A stretch of DNA of 64,000 bases from Portulaca oleracea. Lineage: Eukaryota; Streptophyta; Magnoliopsida; Caryophyllales; Portulacaceae. Positions 1 to 11,411 of the stretch are shown here, one piece after another. The notes below the pieces were generated by a model. That model was not told where the DNA came from, searched no databases, and saw only the letters and a program-made list of their open reading frames with translations. The stretch is taken from NCBI GenBank assembly GCA_029582165.1, contig CM055869.1, forward strand, positions 6,480,425 through 6,544,424, in the 5' to 3' direction. Position numbers and translations under genes: made by a program. The number at the start of each line of letters is the position of its first letter. Within the stretch, counting starts at the first letter, position 1.

Positions 1-49
1 TTTGTTCACGCCGTCAATGTTCTGATTCTAAGATCTAAACGTTAACTGT

Positions 50-330
50 TACAAATTTTGGCGTCCGTTACACGTATAAACAGACGCCAAACTTAATTTT
101 GGCGTCCGATGCTAGGTCAAACGGACGCCAATTTGATTAAATATATTGATGTTTAGGGTTCAAAGATCTTATCGTAATTGTTACCAACTTTGGCGTCTGT
201 TTATTTGGTCAAACGGACGCCACTTCCGTAATTTCCGTCAGAAAAATCTTATCGTGACGTAACGCTCGACTCACATCATTTCGTAATCATAACGTAATGG
301 CGTCTGTTTAGTAGGCTAACAGATGCCATA
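50..330. repeat. Subterminal repeats of the CACTA element, inner left side
   Basis: Several copies of a TTTGGCGTCYGTTT-like motif occur in direct and inverted orientation at about 57, 88, 100, 126, 189, 214, 298 and 321. In CACTA elements such arrays are the transposase binding sites. They match the array at the other end (4960-5220). Confidence 0.75.
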
Positions 331-602
331 TTTTTAAAAAAAATTATGATAATAAAGGTCTTTAAATTAACTTTATTAATATATATGTTATAGATTTTAA
401 TATTTTTAATTTTATTGTGGTTATTTATTTATTTATTTTCTTATTATAACTATTGTTATTTATTTATATTATTATAAATGTTTTGAAATGGGCGTCTCAA
501 AATATATAGATCGATTAAATTTATTCGTTACATATATAGCATGTTTGGATACAAAATTCGAATATTAATTATATATTACAATAAATTGTGTAACACAACT
601 AA

Positions 603-3600
603 CTAATATTCATCGTTGTCTCCCTCGCCCTCATCCTCACCCTCGTCACCATCTTCATATTCGTCGTCGTTGTCTCCATATTCCTCTTCGCTCAATTCGG
701 ACGTATTATTGACCACTATTACTTGGGTATTGTCCATATCGGCAACCTCATCGTACACCCCTTCAACTGCGAGTACTTGAGAAACGCAGTCGCCATCGGG
801 GTTGATCGACAATTTCTCGGTTGATCATCTTGAAGGGCCAACAGAAGGGTGTACTGCTTGTACTGTGCATATGAAGGTTTGTTTGCAACCACAACCCACC
901 AATTAGCTTTATCCCGTATGCCTGCCGGGTAATTCATGAACAACACTTGGGTTGCGCACCCCGCCAATATGAATGGGTCATACTTCCAGTACCGTCTGTC
1001 CTTGTGTAATTCAACAAACGGGCATAAATTTGGTGAACGGACACCTCGTACCGGGGTATTGTCAAACCAATCACATCTGAACAATATGCTCTTTCTAGTG
1101 ACGGGCCCAACATATTCTAATGCAATGACTTCTTGGAGAACGCCGTAGAAGTCATCAACAAATCCACCGCCACCCGTGCCTTTGACACACACCCCGGCAC
1201 TATACGAAGCCAAAGAGTTACTCCTTGCTTGGGTGTGAAACAAGAACCCGTTGACTCGATAAGCACTCCACGTGGTCACTTTAGGTGAAGGCATACGGGC
1301 TAACTGGTAAAGGTGGTCATGTCGCTCATCTTCGTAAAACCGAAATGCTTCCCAATTTTCCTTCACATGTTTTAACAGTTACATTTTGAACATATTAATT
1401 TTCGTTTAGATATGGGAAAAATCAAAATTGTTCAAAAGGTGTGCGATTCTCACCGATAGCTGATAAAACCATTGTGTGAACTCCGATTCAATCATCTGAT
1501 CCAATTGAGTGTCCGTGGCATCAGGAAATGAAGTCAACTTGAAATTCTTAAACAATCTGCGCGGGATACAAGCTCATTAATTATATCGAACGGATGGAAT
1601 ATATATTATATCGTAAACATAATGTTGAACAGTGCTTACTCTAAGTAGTGGTTGACTTCTTTGCAGTTCAGCAGGACGTGCAGGTGTGCTGCTTTGTACT
1701 CCTGATCGTCGAGCCACCTCGTGCTTACACCTCCCACGGGGTCCCACTGTCCTTGAAAACCGACAATAACATAGGATCATTGTCGACATTAATTGGCACG
1801 CCACGCGCATACCGTTGATGTAGAAGATGATACTTCGGTCCAAAGTATGTGGATGCGAATGAAATCTCAAACATGAGGTACGCTTGAGCCATGGATCCTT
1901 CAGGGTGTGCCTTGTTCTTGATTTTCTTCTTCAGCCACCCGAAATACCTCTCAAAAGGATACATCCAACGATATTGAACAGGACCACCAAAAAATGCTTC
2001 CTGAACCAGGTGGATGGGGAGGTGTTCCATTACGTTGAAGAAGCCGGGGGGAAATATGGTCTCCAACTTGCAAATTATTATGCGAATTTCTTTGTCAAGC
2101 CGGACTAAATCACTGTGCTTCAATGTTGTGGCGCACAGGCTCTTGAACCATTGGCTTAACTGAACGAGTGGCTCCAACACATCATCGGGAAGTGCCCTAA
2201 CGCAACAGTAATAAAGGTTCGCAAGAACACATGATCATGGCTTTTAAAGTTTTGAAACCTTTTACGATGTATCGACCACGCTTTGCAAAGTTCAAGCATA
2301 GGCGTCCGCAATCAAGTATTGTGCCCAATCACGACGCGTCGATCGCTTATTCTCGGGAATAACATATTTGGCTCTTGGTGCAAGGGTTTACCGCTCGACC
2401 GGGCACTAGATGGAGTTCGGGCTGTCGCATATATCGCCACGCCCTCCTTGCATTTCCATCATCCTTCGCTTTGCCGCTCACCCCATCACCGTGTTTACGA
2501 TGTTGTCCACAAAGTTCTTCTCAATGTGCATCACATCTAAGTTGTGTCGAACAACGTGATCCTTCCAATAAGGCAACTCCCAAAAGATACTTTGTTTCTT
2601 CCAATTATGAGCATTCTCTCGAATCCCGGGATTACAAAGTCCCCATGGGTAGTCACCTTGGGGAAGTCCTTCACCTCCTCATAGATTGAATGACCGTTTT
2701 TCCTACGCGGTGGGACATTTCTATCCGGGCAAGTGTGCCCCTTTCGAAATGCCTTTCGATTTCTTCTAAAAGCATGCCCCTTATCAAGAAACTGTCGATG
2801 ACAGTCAAACCACGAGTTTTTCCTCCCATGCTTCAGACGCATTGCTTTCAATCCATCCATGCAAACAGGACAAGACATAGCGCCATGCGTGCTCCACCCA
2901 GAAAGCATCCCAAGGGCCGGAAAATCATTGACCGTCCACATCAACGATGCCCTCATGTTGAAATTTTGTCTCTTGGAGATGTCGTACGTTTCAACTCCCA
3001 ACCATAAGCACTGCAGCTCGTCCACCAAAGGTTGAAGGAAGACATCAATTTTATTTCCGGGGTTCTTCGGACCTGGAATAATACACGTGAGGAACATGTA
3101 CGGCGTTGTCATGCACAATTCGGGTGACAAGTTGTAAGGAGTAACTACAACCGGCCATATCGAATAAGATTTCCCTGTCATGTTGAACGGGCTAAACCCA
3201 TCCGCACACAGGCCCAACCTTATATTCCGCGATTCCCTCGCAAAGTCCGGATCTTGTATTGTCAAACATTTTCCATGATGCGCCGTCCGACGGATGACAA
3301 AGAACACCTTCATCGCGCTAGTTCTCCGCGTGCCACCTCATATGACCGGCTGTATTCTTCGATGCATACAGACGCTGCAGCCTAGGCGTCAAAGGAAAGT
3401 AAAACATTCTCTTGTACGGGAAACCTTTATTTGTCTTCGCCGACGATTTTTGTGGCTTATACCTCGGATGACCACAAAATTTACATTCACTGAGATGTGC
3501 ATCGTCCTTATAGTAGATCATGCACCCACTAATGCAACAATCAAATGTTTCATAGCCCATCCCCAACTTCTTAACCTTCTTTTCAACTCATCGTAGTTTC

Positions 3601-4238
3601 TAGGCATTAGGTTCGGCTGGGACAAGTCTCACTCATCAATTCCATGATATCGTTCATTGCTTGCTCGACAAATTGTGCTTCGACTTGTGATTGACCAGCC
3701 TCACGACAAATGACAACTCAAGATGGGTCGCACCCTTCCCACAGCAGGTCGCTGAGCGATTGAAGCATATCATAAAATTGTTGAGCTCCCATTAGGCGCC
3801 TCATTCGCCATGATGAAATCATTCATCATATCTTCCGCTCGCCGATGAATGGTGGTGATTGGGTTCCTCGTTTGTCGGCGAACTATCCGCACACCTCCCC
3901 CTCACCTACCGCATCATCACCACCGCCATCGCCATCATCATAATATTCACGCCAATCTTCACCATGACTAACCCAACACCAATATCGCTCCATAAACCCT
4001 CGCTGCACAAATGTGTTTTAACTTCATCGGGAGTCAATCCGCACTTATTCTTGCACTTCACACATGGACACCGATACTTTCCAGTCCTCGGATACTCATA
4101 CGAATTACTCTTTGCAAATTGATCAAACATATATACCCCAAATGCCCATTCTTCCCGATAACCCTCCTTCCGGTTCAAACCTCCGTACATCCAACGTCGA
4201 TGTGGAGGCCCTTCCATAATGTACGTGAATCTGTTCAT
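603..4238 (-). pseudogene. CACTA transposase (TNP2/Transposase_21 type), frame-broken
   Basis: In coding order on the minus strand: an N-terminal transposase-associated domain (about 4238-3906) with RRWMYGG and the CPCVKCKN cysteine motif; the Transposase_21/TNP2 core (about 3566-2510) with the CPVCMDG motif, LCADGFSPF and HNLDVMHIEKN; a DUF4218-like segment (2180-1725) with GGPVQYRWMYPFERY; a DUF4216-like segment (1366-719) with FRCDWFD; and an acidic tail (812-603) rich in Asp/Glu. This is the usual domain order of plant CACTA transposases, which bind subterminal repeats and cut at the CACTA ends in the nucleus. No single frame joins the parts. HNLDVMHIEKN is out of frame with the preceding core near 2577, and stops lie between segments. 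Some gaps may be introns, but at least one frameshift is clear, so the copy is probably inactive. Confidence 0.85.
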
Positions 4239-4239
4239 G

Positions 4240-4830
4240 AATTAAAATTACTCATGCTTAATCATCCAGTCGAGTACAATATACATATCACAATGCAAAT
4301 TCATATTCACCATAATTTTCATTGATCATATCACAAAATTATATCAAAAACTCATAAACCCTATACCTCCTAAACATATATACAAAACATACAAAATTCA
4401 TATCACAAATTCCATTTCAATCACTACTATTTTCGTTATTCATATCGCAAATTTATATCAAAAATTCATAAAAACATACATAATTCATATCATAAAACCC
4501 TATTTTTCACCGTAATTTTCGTTATTCATAACAAAAATTTTATTTCAAAAATTTCATACCATAAACCTCCTAAATATACAAAACATACAAAATTCATATC
4601 ACACATTCATATTCACCATATTTTTTCGTTATTCACATATATATCATATATTTATGTCCAAAATTCATAAAAATCATAATTCTAAAACATATAAAACATC
4701 CAAAATTAATATCACAAATTCATATTCATTATATTTTTCGGTTATATATATATCACAAATTTATAACAAAAATTACAAAAGAACATAACCCTAATAATTT
4801 AAAAAACAACAATAATTAATAAAATTACCT
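4240..4830. repeat. Degenerate AT-rich repeat array upstream of the transposase gene
   Basis: The stretch between the transposase start and the right subterminal array is built of imprecise repeats of CATATCACAAATTCATA, ATTCATATTCACCATA and CATACAAAATTCATA. It lies in the 5' leader or promoter position of the minus-strand transposase. No coding potential is visible. Confidence 0.6.
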
Positions 4831-4959
4831 AAATTTTGTGAATTGAAATGCTCTTTCGTTGGATCTTCTCTTCAACCTCTCGATTTTTCTCTTCCGATCC
4901 GCTCAAAATGGCGAGCAAGAGAATTTCTCCATAGTTTTTCCAGATTGCTGTTTTCAGAA

Positions 4960-5220
4960 TGGCGTCTGTTTAGGGTTAAACAGACGCCAATATGGTTTAA
5001 AATTAAAAAAAATATAAGAAATAGCCTCACAGCAGCCGAGAAAGCAGCTGCACTTTGGCGTCCGTTTCCCCAGAAATCAGACTCCACTTGACTAAATATT
5101 TTAAAGAAAATATTTTGGCGTCTGTTTGCCCCTAAATCAGACGCCACTTTACAAATTATTTTAAAAAAAACTACGTTTGGGCGTCTGACGTTTAAACAGA
5201 CGCCATTTGACAGACGCATA
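4960..5220. repeat. Subterminal repeats of the CACTA element, right side
   Basis: Copies of GGCGTCYGTTT in both orientations, some as inverted pairs (around 4962/4981, 5056, 5114/5140 and 5179/5199), end about 20 bp inside the CACTA terminus. They mirror the left array. Confidence 0.75.
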
Positions 5221-5255
5221 ATGACCCCAATTCTACTAGTGAAGGTAAAGAGGGC

Positions 5256-5372
5256 CTTTGCAGCATCCACGTTTCAAGCCCAAAGGGCTTCGCGTGAGGG
5301 GGCGTATTAGACTATAAAACCATTCCTAGAGCTTCAACCATTAGCTTAAGCTTTTGGTTGAGATGGTTCCGC
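5256..5372 (+). repeat. Possible LTR retrotransposon remnant beside the CACTA insertion
   Basis: A short block with GTGAGGGGGCGTATTAGACT followed by AAGCTTTTGGTTGAGATGG resembles the polypurine tract and first bases of a copia LTR. It is only about 115 bp, with no partner and no target duplication, so this is a resemblance call. Confidence 0.3.
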
Positions 5373-5374
5373 AG

Positions 5375-7738
5375 TCATTTGTTCGCAGAGGAGCACAAAA
5401 ACTTTTCTGCCTCGGTGAAAACTGCTCCCAAAGACAGCTCGAGAGATTGCATCTGCAGACATGTTATGTAAGGGTGCCCAAATTTCTACCTCTTCTGAAC
5501 CTGTGTTTGATACCTTCTCCTCCCATTCATTTATGACGTTCTTGGCACTTGTGTAAAAGCAGGTAACATATGCTGTATCATCAAAGAATAATTCAATGAT
5601 GACAATGTTGTAGCAAGAATTTTGTCTGATGCATTGATTGCATAGTTGATTTAGTTTGTTTAGGGTTTAATTTTAGGGTTTAGGTAGGGTCGATCATAGC
5701 ATGTCAATTATAACTTATAACTACGGGCAAGTAACAAGCTAGGTTTTATTGGATTATGGTCGAGTCATGGTCAACTCCTTGAAATTATTGGTTGGCTTGG
5801 ATTTCTATAAAAAGAAAGTCAATTCATAGACGACCCATTTTATCCCAAAATGAGGACAATATTTTTTCCAAAGAATCAATGATGACATTTATTCCTTAAA
5901 TGTGAAATATTAATGGGGAATTAGATTCTAATAATACGAACTTTTGGTCATATAAGATTTAATAATACGAACTTTCGATGCATTGATGAATAATACGAAC
6001 TTTGACCCTCTGTTGCCCCCAATAACTCGCCACCGAGTTAAGATTAACTTTCGATGCATGGCGTGGCGTGAGACGCGCTGATTGTTTTGACTTTGCCACG
6101 TCATCCACGTTAACTTAAAAAAAATACGAACTTTACCCTATGTTGCTCTGAATAATACGAACTTTTTTTCTCTCTAAAAATTTCAGATCTCATTTTTACT
6201 TCTTCATCTTCTTCATTCCTCTCCCTCTCTTTCCTCCTCCATTGGAATCAAACCCAGAAAACTTCAACCACCCAGCTTCGTCCTGTCTCTGTTGATGTTT
6301 GCAATTTTTGACTTTGAAGGTTTATTACTTGAAATTTGAGAAGGAAAAGCAGAGGCCAAGAGATGCCTCAACAGACAGGAGGGCTGGGTGGAGGAGAGAC
6401 AACGAAAGAAGAAAGGAGGGCTGAGTGGAGGAATCAAACCCAGAAAAGCTAACCAAATGCGCTGACCTTAGCACAAACCTTAATCTATCCAACACATCGA
6501 ACAACAACTTCACATCGAGTTCATTCTCTTCACTCTCCTCATCCGAATCCGTAACCCCATCCCTAACCATCTTTCTGGCCTTCAGAGCTCACTGGACAGT
6601 GTGGAGGAGAGAGAGAAACGCCATGGGAGTGAAGAGAGAGAAGATTGGCGCGTCGGGGGAGAGGAAGACGGCGGCGGCCATGAGAGAAGTCGAGGAGTTT
6701 GTAATTTGAATCTGGGGTTTTCCGTCTTGAAAGTTCTAGGGGTGGTTCGTGGGGTTTTCTGGGTTTGATTCCAATGGAGGAGGAAAGAGAGGGGGAGGAT
6801 TGAAGAAGATGAAGAAGTAAAAGTGAGATCTGAAATTTTTAGATAGAAAAAAAAGTTCATATTATTCAGAGCAACATAGGGTAAAGTTCGTATTATTTTT
6901 TTAAGTCAACGTGGATGACGTGGCAAAGTAAAAACAATCAGGCGCGTGCCTCCGCCGCCACGTCAGACCGCCGCCGAGTCTAGTTAATCTTAACTCGGTG
7001 GCGTGTTATTGGGGGCAACAGGGGGTCAAAGTTCGTATTATTCATCACTGAATCGAAAGTTCGTATTATTAAATTTTATATGATCAAAAATTCGTATTAT
7101 TAGAATCCAATTTCCCAATATTAATTACATACTAACATGTTTGACTAAGTCAAGCATATAACTTAATATAAAAACGACTCATTTTAATGATGTTAACAAT
7201 TTAACACGCTTCGTCTTATTTACCAATCTTTTAAATTTGTTACACAACCCACTCATCATAGACTTGACCCCGAATAACTCAAGCCTTTAGGCTTTAATTA
7301 GCGACCATTTTTTGCTTACTTGCTTGATCGGGCGGAGACATTGCCCTACACCCGGTGGCTACCCCTAGTTATATAGTCAGTGGCGTATTCCAGTCTACTG
7401 TTAGGGTGGACACGGTCACTGGTAAGTTGTTTTTTTTAATGATTTGGTCTAAGTTAAGATAAAATTATAAATTTTATGTATATCAAATGTATATCCGTGT
7501 ATTAGTCACCCCTAATTAGAAGACCTAGATCCGTCAATATAGTTCATTATTATATGTCGTATTGCTTTGTATTTTTACTTTCTATTTTCTGATAAATTAG
7601 GGGGGCCGTAAATTTTAAAAAAAATACCTTCATTATGTCCATATGGAAAGCAGGGTTGACGAGTTTACGTTCTCGAGCCCATTGGTGTCCTTCGTGCCTT
7701 GACAAACCATTATTAAGCTTCTTGATGAGTGGATGAGC
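5375..7738 (-). pseudogene. Cytochrome P450 (CYP72 type) pseudogene: exon 2 and exon 3 fragments
   Basis: Two blocks match exons of the neighbouring P450. 5375-5572 matches exon 3 (10734-10978), including the AGCTCGAGAGATTGCATCTG block and the exon's 5' end. 7628-7738 matches exon 2 (11194-11411), including the splice donor (plus-strand TAC|CTTCAT). Order and strand fit one old gene copy whose intron 2 was enlarged by the MULE at 5915-7116. Exon 2 is cut by a MITE at about 7739, and exons 4-5 would lie where the upstream repeat remnant and the CACTA element now sit. The exon 3 part has lost its reading frame. It is a tandem sister of the 8965-11411 gene. Confidence 0.8.
5915..7116. mobile_element. 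Mutator-like (MULE) non-autonomous element with long inverted repeats
   Basis: A 1202-bp element is flanked by a perfect 9-bp target duplication, AATATTAAT, at 5906-5914 and 7117-7125; 9 bp is typical of Mutator elements. The ends are long inverted repeats of several hundred bases carrying repeated AATAATACGAACTTT motifs, so the element is nearly fold-back. The middle (about 6300-6700) has no transposase. It holds polypurine/polypyrimidine-rich sequence with short open frames that could be captured host DNA. It sits in intron 2 of the P450 fragment. Confidence 0.85.
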
Positions 7739-8036
7739 ATTTTACTAAAATTGGTTGGAAAATTTTATTGCCAACCTTTTTCCTACTATTTGAACTTTGT
7801 TGGAAAAATGGTTAGTAATGCAACCACTTTTCCAACCATTTTGAAATAGTAGGAAAAAAGTTGGTAGAAAAATTTTCCAACCATTTTAGCAAAAATAGTT
7901 GGAATTTCTAACCCCTTTTCCCACATAAATTTTTTGAAAAATAGTTGGAATATGAAACGGTTGCTAAAATGGTTGGTTTTTCCAACCATTGTAAATTGGT
8001 TGGAAAAAATGGTTGGTAATACACATATTTTTAGTG
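7739..8036 (-). mobile_element. CACTA-type MITE with CCAACCATTTT subterminal repeats
   Basis: The right end is TAGTG (8032-8036), which on the minus strand reads CACTAAAAATATGTG. The body is repeats of TTCCAACCATTTT in both orientations. It truncates exon 2 of the P450 fragment. The left end has no clear CACTA terminus. A relative lies at 21733-22113. Confidence 0.6.
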
Positions 8037-8730
8037 GTGAATTAAAAATTATTTAGGAAATTGTTTTGTAACCATAAATCAAACTAATTAGACATGGAAT
8101 CTAAATTTTGCTCACTTCACCTTAATAATTTCCGATTGCAATTACAAAATAAATCATGTGGTCAACGTAGGAGATATTAGGACACAATATTCATAACATT
8201 TCTCTTTTGAATTTTGAAACCAAAAGGGAGATTTTAGTAGATTTTGGTTAATATTTTTTGACAAAGTATTGGTAGAACATGTAAAATTGTGAAATAAAAT
8301 ATATAACAAACATATCGCACATTATCCAGATTACCCAACTTTTCCAAAATTAACACATTTCTAATACTTTGTCAACCAATATTTATCAATACTCAACTTA
8401 TTAAATCTCTCTCAAAAGAACACATGAGTATATGAGCATGAATCATCAACCCCACAATTTTCATATGCGGGAAAATAATTTCTTCCATGAAAAATTAAAC
8501 CCTTTTGTAAAGCTTGAAAGATAGAGGAGTTTGCCAACTTTGATAAACAATCAAGCACCAAATACCTTAATGAGGCACACATCCATATAGTTTCATAGAA
8601 CATTATTTAGAAATATACAATGGTGGTATGTGCGTATGTAATCTCTAATGAACACCACAAACAAAACAATAATTTATACCATGCATACACTCAATACGAC
8701 CGATGGATCACAAGCAAATTACACATATAC
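8037..8730. other. Intergenic, 3' of the P450 gene
   Basis: AT-rich DNA between the CACTA MITE and the Stowaway element. I see no exon, RNA gene or element boundary here. One short minus-strand open frame (8412-8603) has no recognisable motif. Confidence 0.5.
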
Positions 8731-8943
8731 TACCTCCGTCCCTAAATGAATGTCAATTTGATTAATCTTTGACCGTTGATTACTCACAAATTATAATGAG
8801 TTACGATATAAAATTAACACCATTGTAATTTTTAGTACAATATCTTTTCAACGATGGTAACTTCATATTGTAACTCATTGTAATTTGTGAGTAATCAACG
8901 GTCAAACCTTAGTCAAATTGACACTCATTTAAGGATGGAAGTA
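8731..8943. mobile_element. Stowaway-like MITE (Tc1/Mariner type)
   Basis: The left end is TACCTCCGTCCCTAAATG and the right end, complementary to it, is CATTTAAGGATGGAAGTA, with TA at both edges. The whole 213 bp folds on itself, with the GTGAGTAATCAACGGTCAAA arms paired. It lies just beyond the P450 stop codon. Confidence 0.85.
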
Positions 8944-8964
8944 ATATAACAGTCGATTCTTCCC

Positions 8965-11411
8965 TTAAACTCGACGAAGTATTAATTGTGCCCCAAATTG
9001 AGGGCGAAGGGTTCCATTTCCCATAGTAGGAGCATGAGCATAGGAAGGTGACAATTCCAAGGAGAAGCGCTGCAAAATCAAAGCCAGAGCGACCTTAGCC
9101 TCCATCATTGCGAAGTTGGACCCGATGCAAATGCGGGGCCCCCATCCGAAGGAGAAGAACGACATGTTCCCTCCGGTCGCCTTCATGATTCCGTCGGAGA
9201 ACCTCTCCGGGCGGAACTCCTTGGCGTCGGGGCCCCACAACTTCTCGTTGTGGTGAACGAAAAGCATTGGCAAGTAGATTCGCACTCCGCCTGGCAGCTG
9301 CATTTCACCCAATGTAATGTCGTGGGAAACCTCCCGGGTTAGTTGATTTGCTGGGGCGTATAACCGGAGGGCCTCGTGCAGTATCATGTTCACCTGTCAA
9401 AATGCCCAAGGCTAACATTATTACATCGTATCTTATTATCCACATTTTTACCATACCATAACATTACTACACTTTGCTCATGGTAGAAAAAGAATAGGGT
9501 CTAAATGTCATAAACGTTAGAAAAATAATAGATCAAGGCTGTGGGAAGAAGAAAACTGAGCCGTGGTATATGACCACCGCCTTGAAAGCGATTACGGCTC
9601 GACCTAGGTGCCAATCGAGAATAGCCGGTCGCTCCCCAAGGTTAACTCAGCGAGCCCCTGGACACGTGCACTCGTGGCCAGGAACTTGGAGTATGTATAT
9701 CTGTATGCCCAGAGAAAAGAAGAGAAGGAAAGAAGAAGATGAATGTGTTTTTCTTTGTGTCAAAACAAATTGGAAGACCTCCAATTTATAGATAAAAATG
9801 ACTGTTGGAATCACTAAAGACATGCAAGAATCAAGGAAATCAATGACAATTAAGAGGAAGGGAATTAATAAGAGGCATAAAATCTGCGATATAAATGAGC
9901 CATTAAATCTAGTCAACGGGAAAAGAAAAAGATACTGGATTTAAAATCAACCCGACCCGACCCACGCCCAAACATACAGCAGCGCAGCATGCATGCATGC
10001 ATGTGTGGAGGCCTCAACCACACCCACCTCCATAAAACTCACTTTCAACTTAATACAACACATGGAGGAATAATGAGATATATAAACCCACTTGAAACCA
10101 CTCTATTCCTCCTATGAGGGACACCAAAAAGCATAGAAAGAGAAAAAACACCTTGTTGCCATTACCAAAAAACTCTTTATATCCAACAATAAATATATAG
10201 AGAAAGTTGATACAAAGGAGACGAGACGTACCTTTTTGAGTTGGTTCAAGCCTTGATAATTTGGTCTATTAGTACCAAAAGTGTTAAGAATCTCTCTTCT
10301 TGCCTGTTGTTGCCAATCTTGGTGGTTGCTCAAAAGAACCAGAGTCCATACCAACAATGAGGAGGTTGTCTCTTGCCCAGCCGCGTAGAACATCTTGCAC
10401 TCATCAATCACTTCTTCCAGACTCAGTTTTACATTTTCTGGCTGGTTTTTGGTGTCATCTTGTACGTCTTCGAAGCTCGATTTCAGCAACATCCCCAACA
10501 AATCATCCTTGGCGGCTTCTCCTGCTTCCATCGCCTTCTTCCTTCTGTAAACCATGTCTTTTAACAACGCTCGTATTTCCTTGCTGATCTTATCCATCCT
10601 CCTGTTGGTTTCTGTTGGCAGAAACCTGAAGGAGTAACATATTATATATATAAGTGGTTTATACATACAGTAATATAATTAACCAGAACAAGTTGAAGTA
10701 GCTAAGGTTTCCAAATTAAACCTAATTAGTTACCTCCATCCAGGGATATATACTGATTGCAAGGCACGCATAGTAATAGCAATTTGTTCTCGGATGAGCT
10801 CGAAAACCCTCCTTCCTTCCTGAAAGCTACTCCCAAAGGCAGCTCGAGAGATTGCATCTGCGGACATGTCATGCAAGAATGACCACATTTCTAGCTCTTG
10901 TGAACCTGTTTCTGATACCATCTTCTCCCATTCATCTATCATCTCTTTAGCACTTGTGTAAAATGCTGGTAACATGTGCTGCATCACAAAGCATGTAAAT
11001 GAATGAATGCCTATGTCACCTTAAGCTTTTCAACCGATTTCTTTTAGTTACTTTTCCCGGTAAATTTAACAACTTTTCCCGTGAATTATTGTAACTTGTG
11101 ATGAAATTTATTTACTGCAATGACGATAACACATGTGAATCATAATAATGTGATATGTTTGATAGTATGGGAAAGTAAAGAAAAGGTATATACCTTCAAT
11201 TTATCGATATGGAAAGCGGGGTTGATAAGCTTCCTATTTCGAGCCCATTGTTGTCCTTCAAGCCTTGACAAGCCATTAACGAGCTTATTGAGGAGTGGAT
11301 GAGAATCTTGCTTGGTGAAATCCTTCACTTTCATAAGAACTTCCCTTATTAATTCTGGTTGTGTTATGATCACTGCTGGTTTTGGTCCATCCCATATGAA
11401 CGACTTCTCAC
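8965..11411 (-). CDS. Cytochrome P450, CYP72 clan (CYP72A-like), exons 2-5; exon 1 not found
   Basis: Four exons splice in consistent phases on the minus strand: 11411-11194, 10978-10734, 10625-10232 and 9393-8965, with GT donors and AG acceptors, coding about 427 residues. Family marks in order: SFIWDGPKP and HPLLNKLV (exon 2), [13 protein letters not shown] (exon 3), I-helix AGQETTS (exon 4), K-helix ExxR as EALR, the FRPERF motif, and heme loop [10 protein letters not shown] with its cysteine (exon 5). CYP72 proteins are ER-anchored mono-oxygenases of about 510-520 residues that use a P450 reductase; known members act on triterpenoids, gibberellins or iridoids, and the substrate here is unknown. 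The missing part is the roughly 90-residue first exon with the membrane anchor. I found none between 11412 and 17300. Either exon 1 is very distant or the gene is 5'-truncated. The frame is otherwise intact, unlike its two neighbours. Confidence 0.85.
9394..10231 (-). other. Intron 4 of the P450, enlarged
   Basis: The longest intron of the gene (838 bp). About 9540-9760 is clearly richer in G+C than the rest and includes GAGCCCCTGGACACGTGCAC, unlike typical plant intron sequence. It may be an inserted fragment, but I see no terminal repeats or target duplication. The other introns are short (10626-10733 and 10979-11193). Confidence 0.5.

Larger units (their letters stand above)
1..5241 (-). 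mobile_element. CACTA (En/Spm-like) DNA transposon, left end outside the window
   Basis: Read on the minus strand, the element starts at 5241 with CACTAGTAGAATTGG, the hallmark terminus of CACTA elements (plus strand TAGTG at 5237-5241). Subterminal copies of a GGCGTCYGTTT motif in both orientations lie at about 57-330 and 4960-5220. Between them lies a decayed TNP2-type transposase gene. The second terminus is not visible, but the subterminal repeats at the left edge suggest it lies just outside. The three bases after the terminus (aag, 5242-5244) are the expected half of a 3-bp target duplication; the partner is not in view. Confidence 0.9.

Noticed and set aside
6325..6860. Open frames of 81-94 residues within the MULE at 5915
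   Set aside because: Overlap each other on both strands in low-complexity sequence; noted only as possible captured DNA.
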